Of a DNA stretch of 33,615 bases, positions 1-12,266 are shown one piece after another. Origin of the DNA: Acidobacteriota bacterium. Its GTDB lineage: Bacteria > Acidobacteriota > Vicinamibacteria > Fen-336. How positions within the stretch are numbered: the first letter of the stretch is position 1; each line of letters starts with the position of its first letter. The stretch covers positions 31,136 to 64,750 of the forward strand of contig QHVM01000076.1 in the NCBI GenBank assembly GCA_003223555.1, in the 5' to 3' direction. The notes below the pieces were generated by a model. That model saw only the letters and a list, made by a program, of their open reading frames with translations, did not search any database and was not told the DNA's origin. The position numbers were made by a program, and so were the translations under genes.

Positions 1-311
1 CCGCCGCCGTGGCCCGCCGCGTGCGAGAGGCGCGCGAGCGCCAGGCGGCGCGCGCCGGCGGGACGGGCACGCTGACCAACGCCGACCTCGGCGTGGCCGC
101 GCTGACGAGCGTGGCACGGCCGGACGCCGACGGCCGGCGCCTGCTCGAGCGGGCGATGGACCAGCTCGGCCTCACCGGCCGCGCCCACGACCGGTTGTTG
201 CGGGTCGCCCGGACGGTGGCCGACCTCGACCGCCAGGAGGGCGTCGCGGCCCGTCACGTGGCCGAGGCGCTGCAGTTCCGCGGAGCGCTGAGTGGCTCCC
301 CGGAGTGTTGA
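1..311 (+). CDS. comM: YifB/ComM-family Mg-chelatase-like AAA+ ATPase, C-terminal fragment
   Basis: This is the last ~100 codons of a gene that starts before the window; the frame is open from the first bases to TGA at 309-311. The fragment matches the family's C-terminal Mg-chelatase subunit domain: an arginine-rich helix, then LGLTGRAHDRLLRVARTVADL, then a helix ending HVAEALQFR, which is the usual end of YifB/ComM proteins. Full-length members are ~500-residue AAA+ proteins with an N-terminal Lon-like domain; ComM acts as a helicase in branch migration during natural transformation. The ATPase core is not visible here, so only family membership is supported. An inverted repeat spans the stop codon. 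Confidence 0.85.
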   Translation, partial: AAVARRVREARERQAARAGGTGTLTNADLGVAALTSVARPDADGRRLLERAMDQLGLTGRAHDRLLRVARTVADLDRQEGVAARHVAEALQFRGALSGSPEC

Positions 312-330
312 GGGTCACTCCCGGGAGCCA
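293..330. terminator. Inverted repeat over the comM stop codon, possible terminator
   Basis: A 14-base arm at 293-306 pairs with 317-330 with one mismatch, leaving a 10-base loop that contains the TGA stop. The arms are almost entirely G/C. No T-run follows, so it would be a rho-assisted or 3'-end-stabilising hairpin rather than a classical intrinsic terminator. Confidence 0.45.
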
Positions 331-399
331 GTCAGGGGCCCGCGGTGTGATGCCCGCTACAAAGTCACTCATTTTGCTCCAAGTTTTTGGCGAAAATCG

Positions 400-428
400 T
401 TGACCGACCTATATCCGTATGGTAGGGT
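400..428 (+). promoter_or_regulatory. Probable sigma70-type promoter for the M23 peptidase gene
   Basis: TTGACC at 400-405 is followed after 17 bases by TAGGGT at 423-428. It sits in a locally AT-rich patch (about 355-430) inside very GC-rich DNA and lies about 80 bases ahead of the ATG at 511. The -35 is good (5/6); the -10 is weak (3/6) but resembles TAGCGT ahead of the VOC gene at 9376. Confidence 0.45.
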
Positions 429-510
429 CCGAGAGTTTTTCTGTGGGTTCAGAGCCGCAAGCGGCCCTTCCCTTCGTGGTCCGGCGCCCACGGGGTCGCT
501 CGGAGATGAA

Positions 511-1404
511 ATGGCGAATGAGTTCTACACCCTGATCATCGTCCCCCACGCCAAGGCGCGCTTCCGGCGCCTTCACGTCTCCGTGCGTCTCACGAAATGG
601 CTGGCCGGCCTCGGCGTCACGGCCCTTCTCAGCGTCTCCGGAATCCTGGTCCACTACGTATGGATCACGGCCGAGGTCTACGAGCTGCGCCGCCTGCGCA
701 CGGAGAACAAGGCGCTGCGCATCAAGACGGAGGAGTACGAGCAGAGCGCGGGCCAGCTGCGCGCGAAGATCGACACGCTGCAGAACGTGGTCAAGAAGCT
801 CGGCGTGATGGCGGGGCTCGATCACACGCTGCCCGACATCGGGGTCGGGGGCGTGGGCGGCGCCACCGGCAGCGAATCCGCGGCTCCCGCTCTCGACCCC
901 GCCGCCCTCCACGAGATGGACCGCAGCGTCTCCGCCCTCACCGAGCGCTCCGAGCGGCTCGAGGTGTTCTACCGCGATCAGAGCGTGCTGCTGGCCTCGA
1001 CTCCCTCGATCTGGCCCGTGCGTGGATACCTGGCGGCCGGCTTCGGCAACCGCCTCGATCCTTTCACCGGCCAGCGCGACTTCCACACCGGCATCGACAT
1101 CTCCACGCCGGTCGGGACGAAGGTCCAGGCCCCCGCCGGCGGAGTCGTGGTCTCCTGCGGGCAGAAGGGCGGCTACGGCAACTCGATCATCATCGACCAC
1201 GGCTTCGGCGTCGTGACCCGCTACGGCCACCTGAGCGGGTTCAACGTCAAGCCGGGCCAGAGGGTGAAGCGGGGTGACGTGATCGGCTTCGTGGGCGACA
1301 CGGGACGCTCCACCGGCCCCCACCTGCACTACGAGGTCTGGGTGCGCGACCAGGCCCAGAACCCCATCCACTACATCCTCGACGAGTACCGCAGCTTCGG
1401 ATAG
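511..1404 (+). CDS. M23 family metallopeptidase (LytM-like peptidoglycan endopeptidase), membrane-anchored
   Basis: A 297-residue protein. ATG 511 was chosen because GGAG sits at 502-505, just ahead of it; the open frame upstream lacks another credible ribosome site. A short cytoplasmic N-terminus is followed by one membrane segment (about residues 30-52, WLAGLGVTALLSVSGILVHYVW) and a coiled-coil-like stretch (about 58-95). After a Gly/Ala-rich linker comes a complete LytM/M23 domain: the first zinc ligands in HTGIDI, GYGNSIIIDHG in the core, YGHLS, and the last ligand in GPHLHYEV. It should cut peptidoglycan cross-bridges from the periplasmic face or act as an EnvC-like activator; the intact zinc site favours a real hydrolase. 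It lies just upstream of secA, which has its own promoter. Confidence 0.9.
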   Translation: MANEFYTLIIVPHAKARFRRLHVSVRLTKWLAGLGVTALLSVSGILVHYVWITAEVYELRRLRTENKALRIKTEEYEQSAGQLRAKIDTLQNVVKKLGVMAGLDHTLPDIGVGGVGGATGSESAAPALDPAALHEMDRSVSALTERSERLEVFYRDQSVLLASTPSIWPVRGYLAAGFGNRLDPFTGQRDFHTGIDISTPVGTKVQAPAGGVVVSCGQKGGYGNSIIIDHGFGVVTRYGHLSGFNVKPGQRVKRGDVIGFVGDTGRSTGPHLHYEVWVRDQAQNPIHYILDEYRSFG

Positions 1405-1449
1405 TCGGCCGCCGGCCACGCCCGTGCACCGCCGCGTGCGCCGGCGGGT

Positions 1450-1479
1450 TTGACCCTCTGCCGTACGCCCTGATATTCT
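1450..1479 (+). promoter_or_regulatory. Promoter of secA with extended -10
   Basis: TTGACC at 1450-1455 and TATTCT at 1474-1479 are separated by 18 bases, and TGA immediately before the hexamer gives an extended -10 (TGn). It lies 28 bases upstream of the secA GTG. It is one of the clearest promoter matches in the window. Confidence 0.65.
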
Positions 1480-1506
1480 GCCGGGCTAAGATCGGGGCGC
1501 CCACGC

Positions 1507-3344
<1,838 letters not shown>

Positions 3345-3348
<4 letters not shown>

Positions 3349-3767
3349 AGGCGAAGATCGCGCAAAGCTTCTATCCCCAGGGGGAGAAGCCGGTGGACTT
3401 CCTCGAGGCCCACCCGATGAAGGCGGACATCGAGCGCATGGCCGCCGAGCCCGCCTTCGCCCGGGTCGAGGAGTTCCTCGACGGCAGCGAGCGCGAGCGG
3501 GTGGTGGCCCTGGGCGGGCTGCACATCCTGGCCACCGAGCGCCACGAGGCCCGGCGCATCGACAACCAGCTCCGGGGCCGCGCCGGCCGCCAGGGCGACC
3601 CGGGCTCTTCCCGCTTCTACCTGTCCCTCGAAGACGACCTCATGCGCATCTTCGGCTCCGACCGCATCAGCGGGGCATGGTCACCAAGTCGATCGAGCGC
3701 GCGCAGAGGCAGGTGGAGGCGCAGAACTTCGCCATCCGCAAGCACCTGCTCGAGTACGACGACGTGA
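3345..3767 (+). pseudogene. secA: SecA, middle segment in a second frame (end of NBD2)
   Basis: From about 3333 the coding signal moves to a second frame, with high GC at third positions and clear SecA homology. It reads [40 protein letters not shown] and [10 protein letters not shown], the end of NBD2 and the arginine-finger region. The ATG at 3345 is only the first in-frame Met and probably not a real start. True homology ends at about 3670, where the frame runs into WSPSRSS-type nonsense. In the family, DRISG is followed by about 15 residues (LMDRLGMEEGEPIEHR or similar) before [10 protein letters not shown]; these are missing here. Either the gene is disrupted or the assembly lost bases here. 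Confidence 0.75.
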
Positions 3768-4645
3768 TGAACAAGCAGCGCACCGCCGTCTACGACATGC
3801 GCCGCATGATCCTCGAGGGCAAGGACACCCGCAACTACGTGCTCAACCTGTCGCTCGAGGTGCTCGACTGGTACCTCGACAACTACACGCCCGACAAGGA
3901 CGACCCCGAGGAGTGGAACCTGGAGGGGTTGCAGGCGGCCCTCAAGGAGACCTACGGCCTCGACGCGCCGCTCGCCCAGCTCAAGGGCATGGGCCGGGCC
4001 GAGATGGTGGAGGTCTTCGGCGAGCGCATCAAGAAGCTGTACGAGGAGAAGGAGGCCCAGGTCGGTCCGGAGGCGATGAACCTCTTCGTGCGCATGGTCA
4101 TGCTGCAGATCGTCGACACCCAGTGGAAAGACCACCTCTACGCGATCGACCACCTGAAGGAGGGCATCGGGCTGCGCGGCTACGGCCAGCGTGACCCGCT
4201 CGTCGAGTACAAGAAGGAATCGTTCAACATGTTCCAGGCGCTCATGGACCGCATCGACGAGGAGATCCTGCGCTGGGTCTACCTGTCGCAGCCGATGGCG
4301 GCCACCGGCCCGGGGCCCGAGGAAGCTCCGCGGCCGGCGCCCGTGGACCGGGGGCCAGGGGGACTGCGGGATGCGCGGGCCGCGGCGCCCGAGCCGCGTC
4401 CGGTCCGCGAGCCGGAGCTGGCCCTGACCGGGGCTCGGACCCGCGCGCGCAACCTCACCTTCAACGATCCCGGCGAGGTGCTCTCCGGCTCCGGCTCGGC
4501 GCTGGGCAAGGCCGAGCCGGCCGAGGCGCGCGGGGGCATGACGGGCGAGGTCCAGACCGTCCGTCGCGAAGGCAGGAAGGTCGGGCGCAACGACCCTTGC
4601 CCGTGCGGGAGCGGCAAGAAGTACAAAAGATGCCACGGGGCTTAA
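3677..4645 (+). CDS. secA: SecA, C-terminal third (helical scaffold, wing and zinc-binding tail) in a third frame
   Basis: This reads [18 protein letters not shown] directly after the break, then [15 protein letters not shown] of the helical scaffold domain and [35 protein letters not shown] low-complexity Ala/Pro/Arg linker (about 4300-4500) follows, and the frame ends with the C-terminal SecB/lipid-binding zinc motif [17 protein letters not shown]. All expected C-terminal parts of SecA are present. The ATG at 3677 is a family-internal methionine, so independent translation would give only a fragment. No other secA copy is in the window. Because SecA is essential, an assembly error or small indel is more likely than a true pseudogene. 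Confidence 0.85.
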   Translation: MVTKSIERAQRQVEAQNFAIRKHLLEYDDVMNKQRTAVYDMRRMILEGKDTRNYVLNLSLEVLDWYLDNYTPDKDDPEEWNLEGLQAALKETYGLDAPLAQLKGMGRAEMVEVFGERIKKLYEEKEAQVGPEAMNLFVRMVMLQIVDTQWKDHLYAIDHLKEGIGLRGYGQRDPLVEYKKESFNMFQALMDRIDEEILRWVYLSQPMAATGPGPEEAPRPAPVDRGPGGLRDARAAAPEPRPVREPELALTGARTRARNLTFNDPGEVLSGSGSALGKAEPAEARGGMTGEVQTVRREGRKVGRNDPCPCGSGKKYKRCHGA

Positions 4646-4649
4646 TTGA

Positions 4650-7202
<2,553 letters not shown>

Positions 7203-7206
<4 letters not shown>

Positions 7207-8765
7207 CCACGACCCTCCACCGCTTCGGCGCCGCCCTCGGCCGGCTTCTCCACGGCCCGGACCGCGTGGAGGTCTCCGTCTCGGCCGACGGGCCCCACGG
7301 CGAGATCGGCGTGCCCCGTGACGGCGACGGCGTGTGGGAGGTCGTCACCGCCGGAGGCCGGCCGTGCCTGGCCCCCGACGACTCGTCGCACTATCTCTAC
7401 TTCACGCTGCCGGCCGAGTTCCTGGCCCGCGCCGCCGAGCACCGGGGCGGGATCTGGCTCGACGTCGAGTACCTCGGCGACCGCTTCGGCCTGTTCCGCG
7501 TCCATTACGCGTCCACCGACCCCACCGCCCCCGTCGAAGGGCTCTACAAGGTCGCCGAGCAGCGCTGGCGCAGCGAGGCGGCCGGCCTCCGCCGCTTCCG
7601 CCGCGGCCTGTTCCCGCTGCCCGACTTCGATCCCGGCCGTACGCAGAACCTGGGCGCCTCGTTCCGGGTGGAGTTCCGGCAGGAGGTGCTGGTCTCCAGG
7701 GTCACCGCGACGCTCGCGCCCCCGGCTGACGCGGGCGCTTTCGCGCTGGTGGCCCCGCTGCCCGAGCTGCGGAAGCTGCCGGGCCGCTTCTACCCCATCA
7801 ACTACCTGTTCATCGAGATCACCAACGCCTGCAACTTCAAGTGCACCTGGTGCCCGGACGAGGTCATGGGCCGGCGCCGAGGCTTCATGAAGAAGGAGAA
7901 GGTCTTCCGCCTGCTCGACGAGATCGCGGGCAAGAAGGGCTGGCTGGGCCCGATCTACCCGGTGAAGCTGCATCAGATGGGCGAGCCCTTCCTGCACCCC
8001 GACCTGGTCGCCATCGTCGAGCACGCCGAAAAGCTGGGCGTGGGCGTCGAGCTCAACACCAACTGCGGCCTCATCACCCGCGAGAACATCGAGGGCCTCT
8101 ACCGCGCCGGCCTCACCAACCTCATCCTCTCCTACCAGACGCCGGATGCCGAGACGTTCAAGACGCGCAAGGCGCCGCGCCTGGTCTTCGACGAGTACCG
8201 CGACAAGGTCCGGATGGCGATCGAGCGCAAGGTCGCCCTCGGCGCCCGCACCCGCCTCGAGATCGACATCATGAACACCAAGTACGCCGAGGCCTACCGG
8301 ATCGTGAGCGAGGACGAGCAGGCCCTGGCCTTCCTCGCCGATTGGATCGACTTCGCGCGCGGCCTCGAGCGCCGGTACGGCCTCCCGCCCCGCGCGCACG
8401 ACCCGGAGCAGATCCGCTCCCGGCATTTCCTCGACCAGGACGAGAACGGCAGCCGCTACACGCTGCTCGAGGGCGTCCACCTCGTCTGGAAGCGCTGCCA
8501 CTCCTGGGGCAACGTGGTCGGCCCGCATCACGTCGTGGACGTGAAGGACACGTATTGCCCGGCCCCCTACGACCAGTTCGTCATCCAGTGGAACGGCGAC
8601 GTGGTGGCCTGCTGCACCGACTACGAGGGGCGGACCAAGACCGCCAACGTCTTCGTCACCGGCATCGAGGGAGCCTGGAAGGGTGAGACCCTGAAGCAAC
8701 GCAAGAGGGACATGCTCGAGGGCCGGCTCCTGGACGTCTGCGCGAAGTGCCAGGGGGTCAAGTAG
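7203..8765 (+). CDS. Radical SAM/SPASM-domain protein with a novel-looking N-terminal domain
   Basis: A 520-residue protein with an ATGA overlap to the gene before it. Residues 1 to about 195 form a beta-rich region I do not recognise (SHYLYFTLPAEFLA, GIWLDVEYLGDRFGLFRVHY). A radical SAM core follows: ITNACNFKCTWCP carries the CxxxCxxC cluster ligands at about residues 210, 214 and 217, and HQMGEPFLHPDL supplies the GxP/GE motif. The C-terminal SPASM-like part has CPAPYDQFVIQWNGDVVACCTDYEG and ends CAKCQG, so auxiliary Fe-S ligands are present. SPASM proteins modify peptides, sugars or lipids; no precursor peptide ORF was seen nearby. An N-terminal beta domain fused to this type of core is found in some polysaccharide/glycolipid loci, but the substrate here is unknown. 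Confidence 0.88.
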
Positions 8766-8770
8766 GCCGC

Positions 8771-9322
8771 GTGGCGCATTGGACCTTCGAGCCCGGCCAC
8801 ACCGCGGCGGAGTTCTGCGTCCGCCACATGATGGTCACCTGGGTCCGGGGCCACTTCAAGGACGTCCACGGCTGGCTGGACCTGGATCCCGATGATCCGG
8901 CCGGGGCCCGGGTGGAGGCGACGATCGACGCGCGGAAGCTGTGGACGGGCGAGCCGCAGCGCGACGAGCACCTGCGCGGCGCCGACTTCCTCGACGTGGA
9001 GCGCTTCCCGGAGATCACATTCAAGAGCCGCCAGGTCCGGTTATGCGGCGCCGACGAGGCGGCGGTGGCCGGGGACCTCACCATCCGCGGCGTGACCCGT
9101 CCGGTCGAGCTGCAGGTGCGCCACCTGGGCCGGTGGCGGACGCCCTGGTGGGAGGGCGGCGTCGACAAGGGACCCAGGGTCCGGGCCGGGTTCGTCGCCA
9201 CCACCCGGATCGACCGGCACGACTTCGGCGTGAGCTGGAACAGCGTGCTGGACGCCGGCGGCATCGTGGTCGGCGACGACGTGTTCATAACGTTGGACGC
9301 CGAGGCGATCCTCGAAGGCTGA
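8771..9322 (+). CDS. YceI family protein (lipocalin-like lipid/isoprenoid-binding fold)
   Basis: A 183-residue protein of normal YceI length. It begins WTFEPGHTAAEFCVRHMMVT, the typical start of the family (x-D-x-x-H-S-x-x-x-F-x-V-x-H), then DVHGWLDLD, DEHLRGADFLDVERFPEITF, AGDLTIRGVTRPVEL, and a terminal strand GDDVFITLDAEA. GTG 8771 was chosen because homology starts one residue later; another in-frame GTG lies at 8747. No signal peptide is seen, so this copy should be cytoplasmic, unlike periplasmic E. coli YceI. It starts five bases after the radical SAM stop and probably shares its transcript. Its ligand is unknown. Confidence 0.9.
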   Translation: MAHWTFEPGHTAAEFCVRHMMVTWVRGHFKDVHGWLDLDPDDPAGARVEATIDARKLWTGEPQRDEHLRGADFLDVERFPEITFKSRQVRLCGADEAAVAGDLTIRGVTRPVELQVRHLGRWRTPWWEGGVDKGPRVRAGFVATTRIDRHDFGVSWNSVLDAGGIVVGDDVFITLDAEAILEG

Positions 9323-9351
9323 AGGCGGCCGCGCATTTCTTCCCGCGGGCG

Positions 9352-9381
9352 TTGACGCCCCCGCCGGCCGCGGGGTAGCGT
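9352..9381 (+). promoter_or_regulatory. Possible promoter of the VOC gene
   Basis: TTGACG at 9352-9357 is followed after 18 bases by TAGCGT at 9376-9381. The predicted start (about 9388) would leave a leader of ~16 bases that includes the GAGGAG ribosome site. The -10 is weak, but this is the same TTGAC/TAGnGT pattern seen at 400-428. Confidence 0.4.
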
Positions 9382-9403
9382 GGACTTTTCCGAGGAGCTC
9401 GCG

Positions 9404-9934
9404 ATGACCACGAAAACGATGCCCACCAGGAAGAAGGTCAAGCCCGTTCCCGACGGCTACCATACCGTCACCCCGCACCTCGTCCTCGACGACTGCGCCA
9501 AGGCGATCGACTTCTACAAGAAGGCGTTCGGAGCCACCGAGACGGTGCGCATGCCCGCCCCGGGCGGCAAGATCGCCCACGCCGAGATCCAGGTCGGCGA
9601 CTCGAGGGTCATGATGAACGACGAGATGCCGCCCATGCCCGGACAGCCCGGCGTCTACAAGTCGCCCAAGGCCGCCGGTCTCTCGACGTCCGCTCTCTTC
9701 CTCTACGTCGAAGACGCCGACAAGGCCTTCGACCGCGCGGTGAAGGCGGGTTGCACCGCCCGCCAGTCACCGACCGACATGTTCTGGGGCGACCGTTGGG
9801 GCCAGGTCATCGACCCCTTCGGCCACACCTGGGGCCTGGCCACCCACATCGAGGACGTGCCGCCGTCCGAGATGGGAAAGCGGCACCAGGAATTCATGGC
9901 GAAGATGCAGCAGGGGGCCGGCAAGAAGTCGTGA
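9404..9934 (+). CDS. VOC (glyoxalase/bleomycin-resistance) superfamily protein, PhnB-like
   Basis: A 176-residue protein. ATG 9404 has GAGGAG at 9392-9397; the GTG at 9380 in the same frame would place the ribosome site inside the gene. The PhnB-type single VOC module is complete: VTPHLVLDDCAKAIDFYKKAFGA, then MPAPGGKIAHAEIQVGDSRVMMNDE, SALFLYVEDADKAFDRAV, and FWGDRWGQVIDPFGHTWGLATH. An N-terminal Lys/Thr-rich tail and a C-terminal helix (PPSEMGKRHQEFMAKMQ) are usual in this subgroup. Metal-ligand positions are hard to assign, and many PhnB-like proteins have no known reaction. A strong promoter for the next transcript begins immediately after its stop. Confidence 0.88.
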   Translation: MTTKTMPTRKKVKPVPDGYHTVTPHLVLDDCAKAIDFYKKAFGATETVRMPAPGGKIAHAEIQVGDSRVMMNDEMPPMPGQPGVYKSPKAAGLSTSALFLYVEDADKAFDRAVKAGCTARQSPTDMFWGDRWGQVIDPFGHTWGLATHIEDVPPSEMGKRHQEFMAKMQQGAGKKS

Positions 9935-9935
9935 T

Positions 9936-9964
9936 TTGACAGCGCGCAGCCGTCGCCCTATACT
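9936..9964 (+). promoter_or_regulatory. Strong sigma70-type promoter of the cimA leader
   Basis: TTGACA at 9936-9941 (6/6) and TATACT at 9959-9964 (5/6) are separated by exactly 17 bases. Transcription should start near 9971, giving a leader of ~190 bases before the cimA ATG. It is the best promoter match in the window. Confidence 0.8.
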
Positions 9965-9974
9965 GCGGGCCGTG

Positions 9975-10085
9975 ATGCGGATGCGGCCCGACGCGTCGTC
10001 AATGGCGACCGAGGGGCGGCGTCCGTCTGCGGGCTCCCGGGCCATCGCGATTATCAGCCCCCGGGGGCCCCGGCCCGCCCGCTAG
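9975..10085 (+). CDS. Probable leader peptide for isoleucine-dependent attenuation of cimA
   Basis: A 36-codon ORF inside the cimA leader RNA, ending at TAG 10083-10085. Its C-terminal part reads AIAIISPRGPRPAR, with three Ile codons at 10044, 10050 and 10053, followed by a Pro/Arg-rich, GC-rich tail. It starts about four bases after the predicted transcription start, so translation would be essentially leaderless; ATG 9981 and 10002 or GTG 9972 are alternative starts. A 9-base segment just after the Ile codons (10061-10069) is identical to the 3' arm of the terminator at 10128-10136, so it can pair with the 5' arm and act as antiterminator. Citramalate synthase commits carbon to isoleucine, which makes Ile codons the expected sensor. 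Confidence 0.65.
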   Translation: MRMRPDASSMATEGRRPSAGSRAIAIISPRGPRPAR

Positions 10086-10110
10086 GAACAGGCGAGCGCG
10101 CCGCAAACAG

Positions 10111-10145
10111 GGCCTCCGGCAGCGATGCCGGGGGCCTTTTGCTTT
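10111..10145 (+). terminator. Intrinsic terminator/attenuator in the cimA leader
   Basis: Arms 10111-10121 and 10126-10136 form an 11-base stem (one G-T pair) with a 4-base loop, followed at once by TTTTGCTTTTT (10137-10147). It lies between the promoter at 9936 and cimA at 10160, so it must be read through for cimA expression. Confidence 0.8.
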
Positions 10146-10159
10146 TTGGGAGAGACGCC

Positions 10160-11746
10160 ATGGACACCCAGGTCTACCTCTTCGACACGACGCTGCGCGA
10201 CGGCACGCAGAGCGAGGGGCTGAGCCTCTCGGTCGAGGACAAGCTGAAGATCGCCGGGCTGCTCGACGCTTTCGGCATCCACTACGTCGAGGGAGGCTGG
10301 CCGGGCTCGAACCCCAAGGACGCCGAGTTCTTCCGGCGGGCGCGGTCGCTCGCGCTGCGCCGCGCGAAGCTCGTCGCCTTCGGCGCCACCCGCAAGGCCG
10401 GCGTCCGGGTCGAGGACGATGGCAACCTGCGGGCGCTCGCGGCCGCGGAGACGCCGGCGGTATCGCTCTTCGGGAAGTCCTGGACCCTCCACGTCCGCCA
10501 CGTCCTGGAGACGACGCCGGAGGAGAACCTGGCCATGATCGCGGACAGCGTCGCGTGGCTGAAGTCACGGGGCAAGGAGGTCGTCTACGACGCGGAGCAC
10601 TTCTTCGACGGTTACCGCGCCGATCCCGTCTACGCGCTCGCGACCGTGCGCGCGGCCGCCCAGTCGGGGGCGGACTGGGTGGTGCTGTGCGACACCAACG
10701 GCGGCAGCCTCCCCCACTGGGTGGCCGACGTGACCGCCGAGGTGCGCCGGGAGCTGCGGACGCCGCTGGGCATCCACAGCCACAACGACGGCGAGCTGGC
10801 CGTGGCGAACGCGCTGGCCGCGGTCGAGGCCGGTTGCCGCCAGGTCCAGGGGACGATCAACGGGTACGGCGAGCGGTGCGGCAACGCCAACCTCGTCTCG
10901 ATCGTTCCCGCCCTGCAGCTCAAGATGGGGCTGTCGACGGTGCCGCCCGAGAGCCTGGCCCGGCTCACCGAGCTGGCGCGGACGGTGAGCGAGATCGCCA
11001 ACCTCAACCCGGACTCGCACGCGCCCTACGTGGGGGCGTCGGCCTTCGCCCACAAGGGCGGGGTGCACGTCGCCGCGGTCGAGAAGCTGGCCGAGAGCTA
11101 CGAGCACGTCCCGCCCGAGGTCGTGGGCAACCGGCGGCACGTCGTGGTGTCCGAGCTGTCGGGAAGGGGGAACGTGCGGGTGAAGGCGGACGAGCTCGGG
11201 GTCGCCGCGGACGGCCGCGAGCGGGAGCTGCTGGCCCGGGTCAAGGAGCTGGAGAGCGAGGGCTACCAGTTCGAGGCCGCGGAGGGCTCGTTCGAGCTGC
11301 TCGTCCGGCGCCGCCAGCCGGGGTACGCGCCGCCCTTCGAGCTGCTGGACGTCGTGGTCGTGTCGCAGCGGCGCCGGGGAGAGGCCATGATCGCCGAGGC
11401 CATGGTCAAGCTGCGCGTCGGGGGGGAGACCGTGCACACCGCGGCGGAGGGCGACGGGCCCGTGCACGCGCTCGACCGCGCGCTGCGCAAGGCCCTGCTG
11501 CCGCATTATCCGGGGCTGGCCGACGTGCGCCTCGCCGACTACAAGGTACGCATCCTCGATCCCGAATCGGCCACCGGGGCCCGGACGCGCGTCCTCATCG
11601 AGGCCGCGCGCGGCGAGGAGCGCTGGAGCACCCTCGGCGTGTCGCGGAACATCATCGAAGCCAGCGGCCTGGCCCTGGCCGACAGCCTGGAGCTGCCCCT
11701 GCTGCGCGCGGGTGTCGGCCGGCCGCTCGAGAGCCAGACCGCATGA
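10160..11746 (+). CDS. cimA: (R)-citramalate synthase
   Basis: CimA condenses acetyl-CoA with pyruvate to (R)-citramalate, the first step of the threonine-independent isoleucine pathway. It has 528 residues, typical of CimA (about 520-540) and longer than a plain homocitrate synthase. The DRE-TIM metallolyase start is YLFDTTLRDGTQSEG, then VEGGWPGSNPKD, FGATRK, DAEHFFDGYRADP, LCDTNGG, HSHNDGELAVANALAAVEAG and GTINGYGERCGNANL. A C-terminal LeuA-type allosteric domain (about residues 385-520) probably binds isoleucine. ATG 10160 has GGGAGAG at 10148-10154; the TTG at 10139 is inside the terminator. The EGGWPG and RKAG signatures separate CimA-type enzymes from LeuA; the substrate is inferred from these. 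An upstream attenuator likely controls it. Confidence 0.93.
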   Translation: MDTQVYLFDTTLRDGTQSEGLSLSVEDKLKIAGLLDAFGIHYVEGGWPGSNPKDAEFFRRARSLALRRAKLVAFGATRKAGVRVEDDGNLRALAAAETPAVSLFGKSWTLHVRHVLETTPEENLAMIADSVAWLKSRGKEVVYDAEHFFDGYRADPVYALATVRAAAQSGADWVVLCDTNGGSLPHWVADVTAEVRRELRTPLGIHSHNDGELAVANALAAVEAGCRQVQGTINGYGERCGNANLVSIVPALQLKMGLSTVPPESLARLTELARTVSEIANLNPDSHAPYVGASAFAHKGGVHVAAVEKLAESYEHVPPEVVGNRRHVVVSELSGRGNVRVKADELGVAADGRERELLARVKELESEGYQFEAAEGSFELLVRRRQPGYAPPFELLDVVVVSQRRRGEAMIAEAMVKLRVGGETVHTAAEGDGPVHALDRALRKALLPHYPGLADVRLADYKVRILDPESATGARTRVLIEAARGEERWSTLGVSRNIIEASGLALADSLELPLLRAGVGRPLESQTA

Positions 11747-11861
11747 ATCATCTCCAGCGCGGCTAGAATTAGGGCCTGGCCAGGGTCCTGTCGCACGGCC
11801 GGACGCACCGCCGCGGACGGTGGGGGGCCCGATGAAGGGACGCCTGGTCGGGGACACGACG

Positions 11862-12266
11862 ATGCGAACAAGGTCATCCTTCTTCCTCTTGTTCCTGGTA
11901 CTGGTGCACGGCGCGGGCGGCTGCGGCTCGAGCCCATCCGGGCCGGATCAAGCCAGCCGTCTCGTGCAGTTCCGGGATCCGGCTTCCGACTTCTCGACCA
12001 TCGACGTCCGCGACGTCCAGGAGCAGATCGTGCGCTTCGACGCCGCCGACCGGACGCTGATCTGGGCGGCCAGCGGCGCGCGCTTCGGGGGTTGGGACCC
12101 GAGCGGCAATTTCCTCGACCGCGACCGGCGGTTCCAGGTCCGGTTCGGCACCCGGGATGGCCAGCGGCGGGCCTACTTCACCGAGACCGCCTCGGCCACG
12201 ATCTGCGACATAGAGGTCGTCGCCGGGCAACTCGTGATCTCGCCCACCAACGTGACGGTGCCTTGA
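11862..12266 (+). CDS. Small putative lipoprotein of unknown function
   Basis: A 134-residue protein from ATG 11862; ATG 11832 would add ten polar residues ahead of a good signal sequence. The N-terminus has two Arg, a hydrophobic stretch SFFLLFLVLVHGAGG and then Cys at about residue 21, followed by GSSPSG, as in a lipoprotein whose mature protein is tethered by a flexible linker. The mature part is beta-rich with many charged residues (VQFRDPASDFSTIDVRDVQEQIVRFD, GGWDPSGNFLDRDRRFQVRFG). I recognise no family. A TAGAAT hexamer at 11764-11769 could be a -10, but no matching -35 is visible. Its TGA overlaps the TTG start of the SDR gene. Confidence 0.65.
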   Translation: MRTRSSFFLLFLVLVHGAGGCGSSPSGPDQASRLVQFRDPASDFSTIDVRDVQEQIVRFDAADRTLIWAASGARFGGWDPSGNFLDRDRRFQVRFGTRDGQRRAYFTETASATICDIEVVAGQLVISPTNVTVP

